Positions 63,443 through 64,000 of a stretch of 64,000 bases of DNA are shown piece by piece (positions within the stretch are counted from its first letter, which is position 1; the number at the start of each line of letters is the position of its first letter). The notes beneath the pieces are model-generated. The model was not told the origin of the DNA and made no database searches. It saw nothing but the letters and a program-made list of their open reading frames with translations. The DNA is from Carnobacterium gallinarum DSM 4847 (GTDB lineage Bacteria > Bacillota > Bacilli > Lactobacillales > Carnobacteriaceae): NCBI RefSeq assembly GCF_000744375.1, contig NZ_JQLU01000005.1:1054001-1118000 (forward strand), read 5' to 3'. The translations under genes were made by a program, and so were the position numbers.

Positions 63443-63655
63443 CACGGCGCATTTTATAATAAAGACAAACACCTTTCCTTCCAAGAACGAAACACGATTC
63501 AAGATAAGCACCGTGAAGGCTGGAGTAACCGCCAAATCGCTGCCTCGCAAACAATCAATAATGAAATCAAGCGTGGCTCAACGATGCAGCGCCAAAAACA
63601 AACGCAAAATGGCAAAACCTATCTTTACGACGATGATTTCATAAGAAATATCTAA
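63443..63655 (+). pseudogene. IS30-family transposase remnant
   Basis: One open frame reads HGAFYNKDKHLSFQERNTIQ, then EGWSNRQIAASQTINNEIKRG and a Gln/Lys-rich piece to a stop at 63653-63655. This is the N-terminal HTH part of an IS30-type transposase; about a dozen residues between the two HTH helices are missing and the catalytic DDE domain is absent. No terminal repeats were found. The GC content is higher than in the surroundings. Confidence 0.75.
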
Positions 63656-63787
63656 AACAATTAAATCAGACTCTATAATTCTAAGTATTTTTTTGATATG
63701 ATTGTTCATGAGCATATTGCCTCCCGTTTGTTTTTTTTGTCGTAAATTAATCATATAGGGGAACGATATGTTTGATAATACCTAAAT

Positions 63788-63832
63788 AAAAAAAGGACTG
63801 ATTGAATCATTTTATGATTCATCAGTCCTTTA
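63788..63832. terminator. Bidirectional hairpin
   Basis: AAAGGACTGATTGAATCA pairs with TGATTCATCAGTCCTTT (one bulge), with an A-run before. Confidence 0.8.
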
Positions 63833-63887
63833 AATTACAGAGTCGAATATTCATGACCAATCATCTTATTGAAATAAAAGTGCAAAA

Positions 63888-63923
63888 AACTATGGATGAA
63901 ACCAGATGGTTTCATCCATAGTT
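63888..63923 (-). terminator. Terminator of the surface-protein gene at the right edge
   Basis: AACTATGGATGAAACC pairs with GGTTTCATCCATAGTT; on the minus strand TTTTTTG follows. Confidence 0.88.
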
Positions 63924-63940
63924 CCTCTTTTTTATTTAAC

Positions 63941-64000
63941 TTATTTTAAGCTTCTCTTTTTTGAAAAAAGAATACTTATTGCACCGAATAAAGCTAATAG
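63941..64000 (-). CDS. C-terminal tail of a membrane- or wall-anchored protein (partial)
   Basis: The last 19 codons only: LLALFGAISILFSKKRSLK and stop. A hydrophobic helix followed by a short basic tail is the end of an LPXTG-type sorting signal; the motif itself would lie outside the window. The terminator at 63888-63923 follows. Confidence 0.6.
   Translation of the reverse strand, partial: LLALFGAISILFSKKRSLK

Larger units (their letters stand above)
63656..63940. other. Intergenic stretch with two strong hairpins
   Basis: Between the IS30 remnant and the anchored protein I see no gene; two terminator-like hairpins lie at 63788-63832 and 63888-63923. Confidence 0.5.

Overview
The window comes from a low-GC Gram-positive bacterium of the order Lactobacillales. 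The strongest marker is the walR-walK-yycH-yycI-yycJ-htrA block with rlmH and the CxxH/CxxC gene beside it (26.4-36.0 kb), a core arrangement of lactic acid bacteria. Codon use, sortase-anchored proteins, many PTS genes and the mix of accessory genes fit Carnobacterium (for example C. maltaromaticum) or a near Enterococcus relative. That genus assignment is inference. No rRNA or tRNA gene was recognised.

Layout. 0-6 kb: the start of a LevR/ManR-type sigma-54 activator, then a minus-strand type VII secretion (T7SSb) effector locus. It holds a lipase with reversed domain order (lipase first, LXG-like targeting region last, like staphylococcal TslA), small helical partner proteins and three tandem DUF1310 immunity-like genes, two of them followed by deleted lipase 5' ends. 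6-12.7 kb: PadR regulator plus SGNH esterase, a membrane-anchored BNR-repeat protein, a CatB-type acetyltransferase behind an attenuator-like leader peptide, a lipoprotein and CorA. 12.9-22.3 kb: a 1365-residue cell-wall-anchored protein, TMEM175-like channel, DUF998-like protein, MsrA and a ClC transporter. 22.6-25.7 kb: a second T7SSb operon with an LXG toxin carrying a CdiA-type nuclease end and two candidate immunity genes. 26-36 kb: rlmH to walR, with a dense DnaA-box cluster around the CxxH/CxxC gene. 36-42 kb: flippase, PRD antiterminator, EIIA-Glc and small housekeeping genes. 42-47.4 kb: galactitol-type PTS with class II aldolase, DeoR regulator and PfkB kinase. 48.5-51.7 kb: a cysteine/methionine recycling operon ending in luxS. 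51.9-54.5 kb: hpt, an acetyltransferase and a secreted matrixin-like protease pair. 54.7-62.5 kb: a divergent GH9/PTS/ROK and LacI/HAD/SIS locus, probably for a glucosaminide. 62.5-64 kb: a secreted toxin-like protein with a small membrane partner, an IS30 remnant and the tail of an anchored surface protein.

The less usual layer is regulatory. A structured element of about 150 bp with its own terminator occurs four times (6.5, 8.2, 11.6, 25.8 kb) and looks like a multicopy small RNA family with CU-rich loops. Its 5' segment also appears in both broken lipase copies. Both T7SS effector operons share a 19-bp palindromic element just upstream of their first genes. Repeated operator-like sites are visible for the LacI, DeoR and PadR regulators.

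All function names rest on reading protein motifs by eye; no database search was run.
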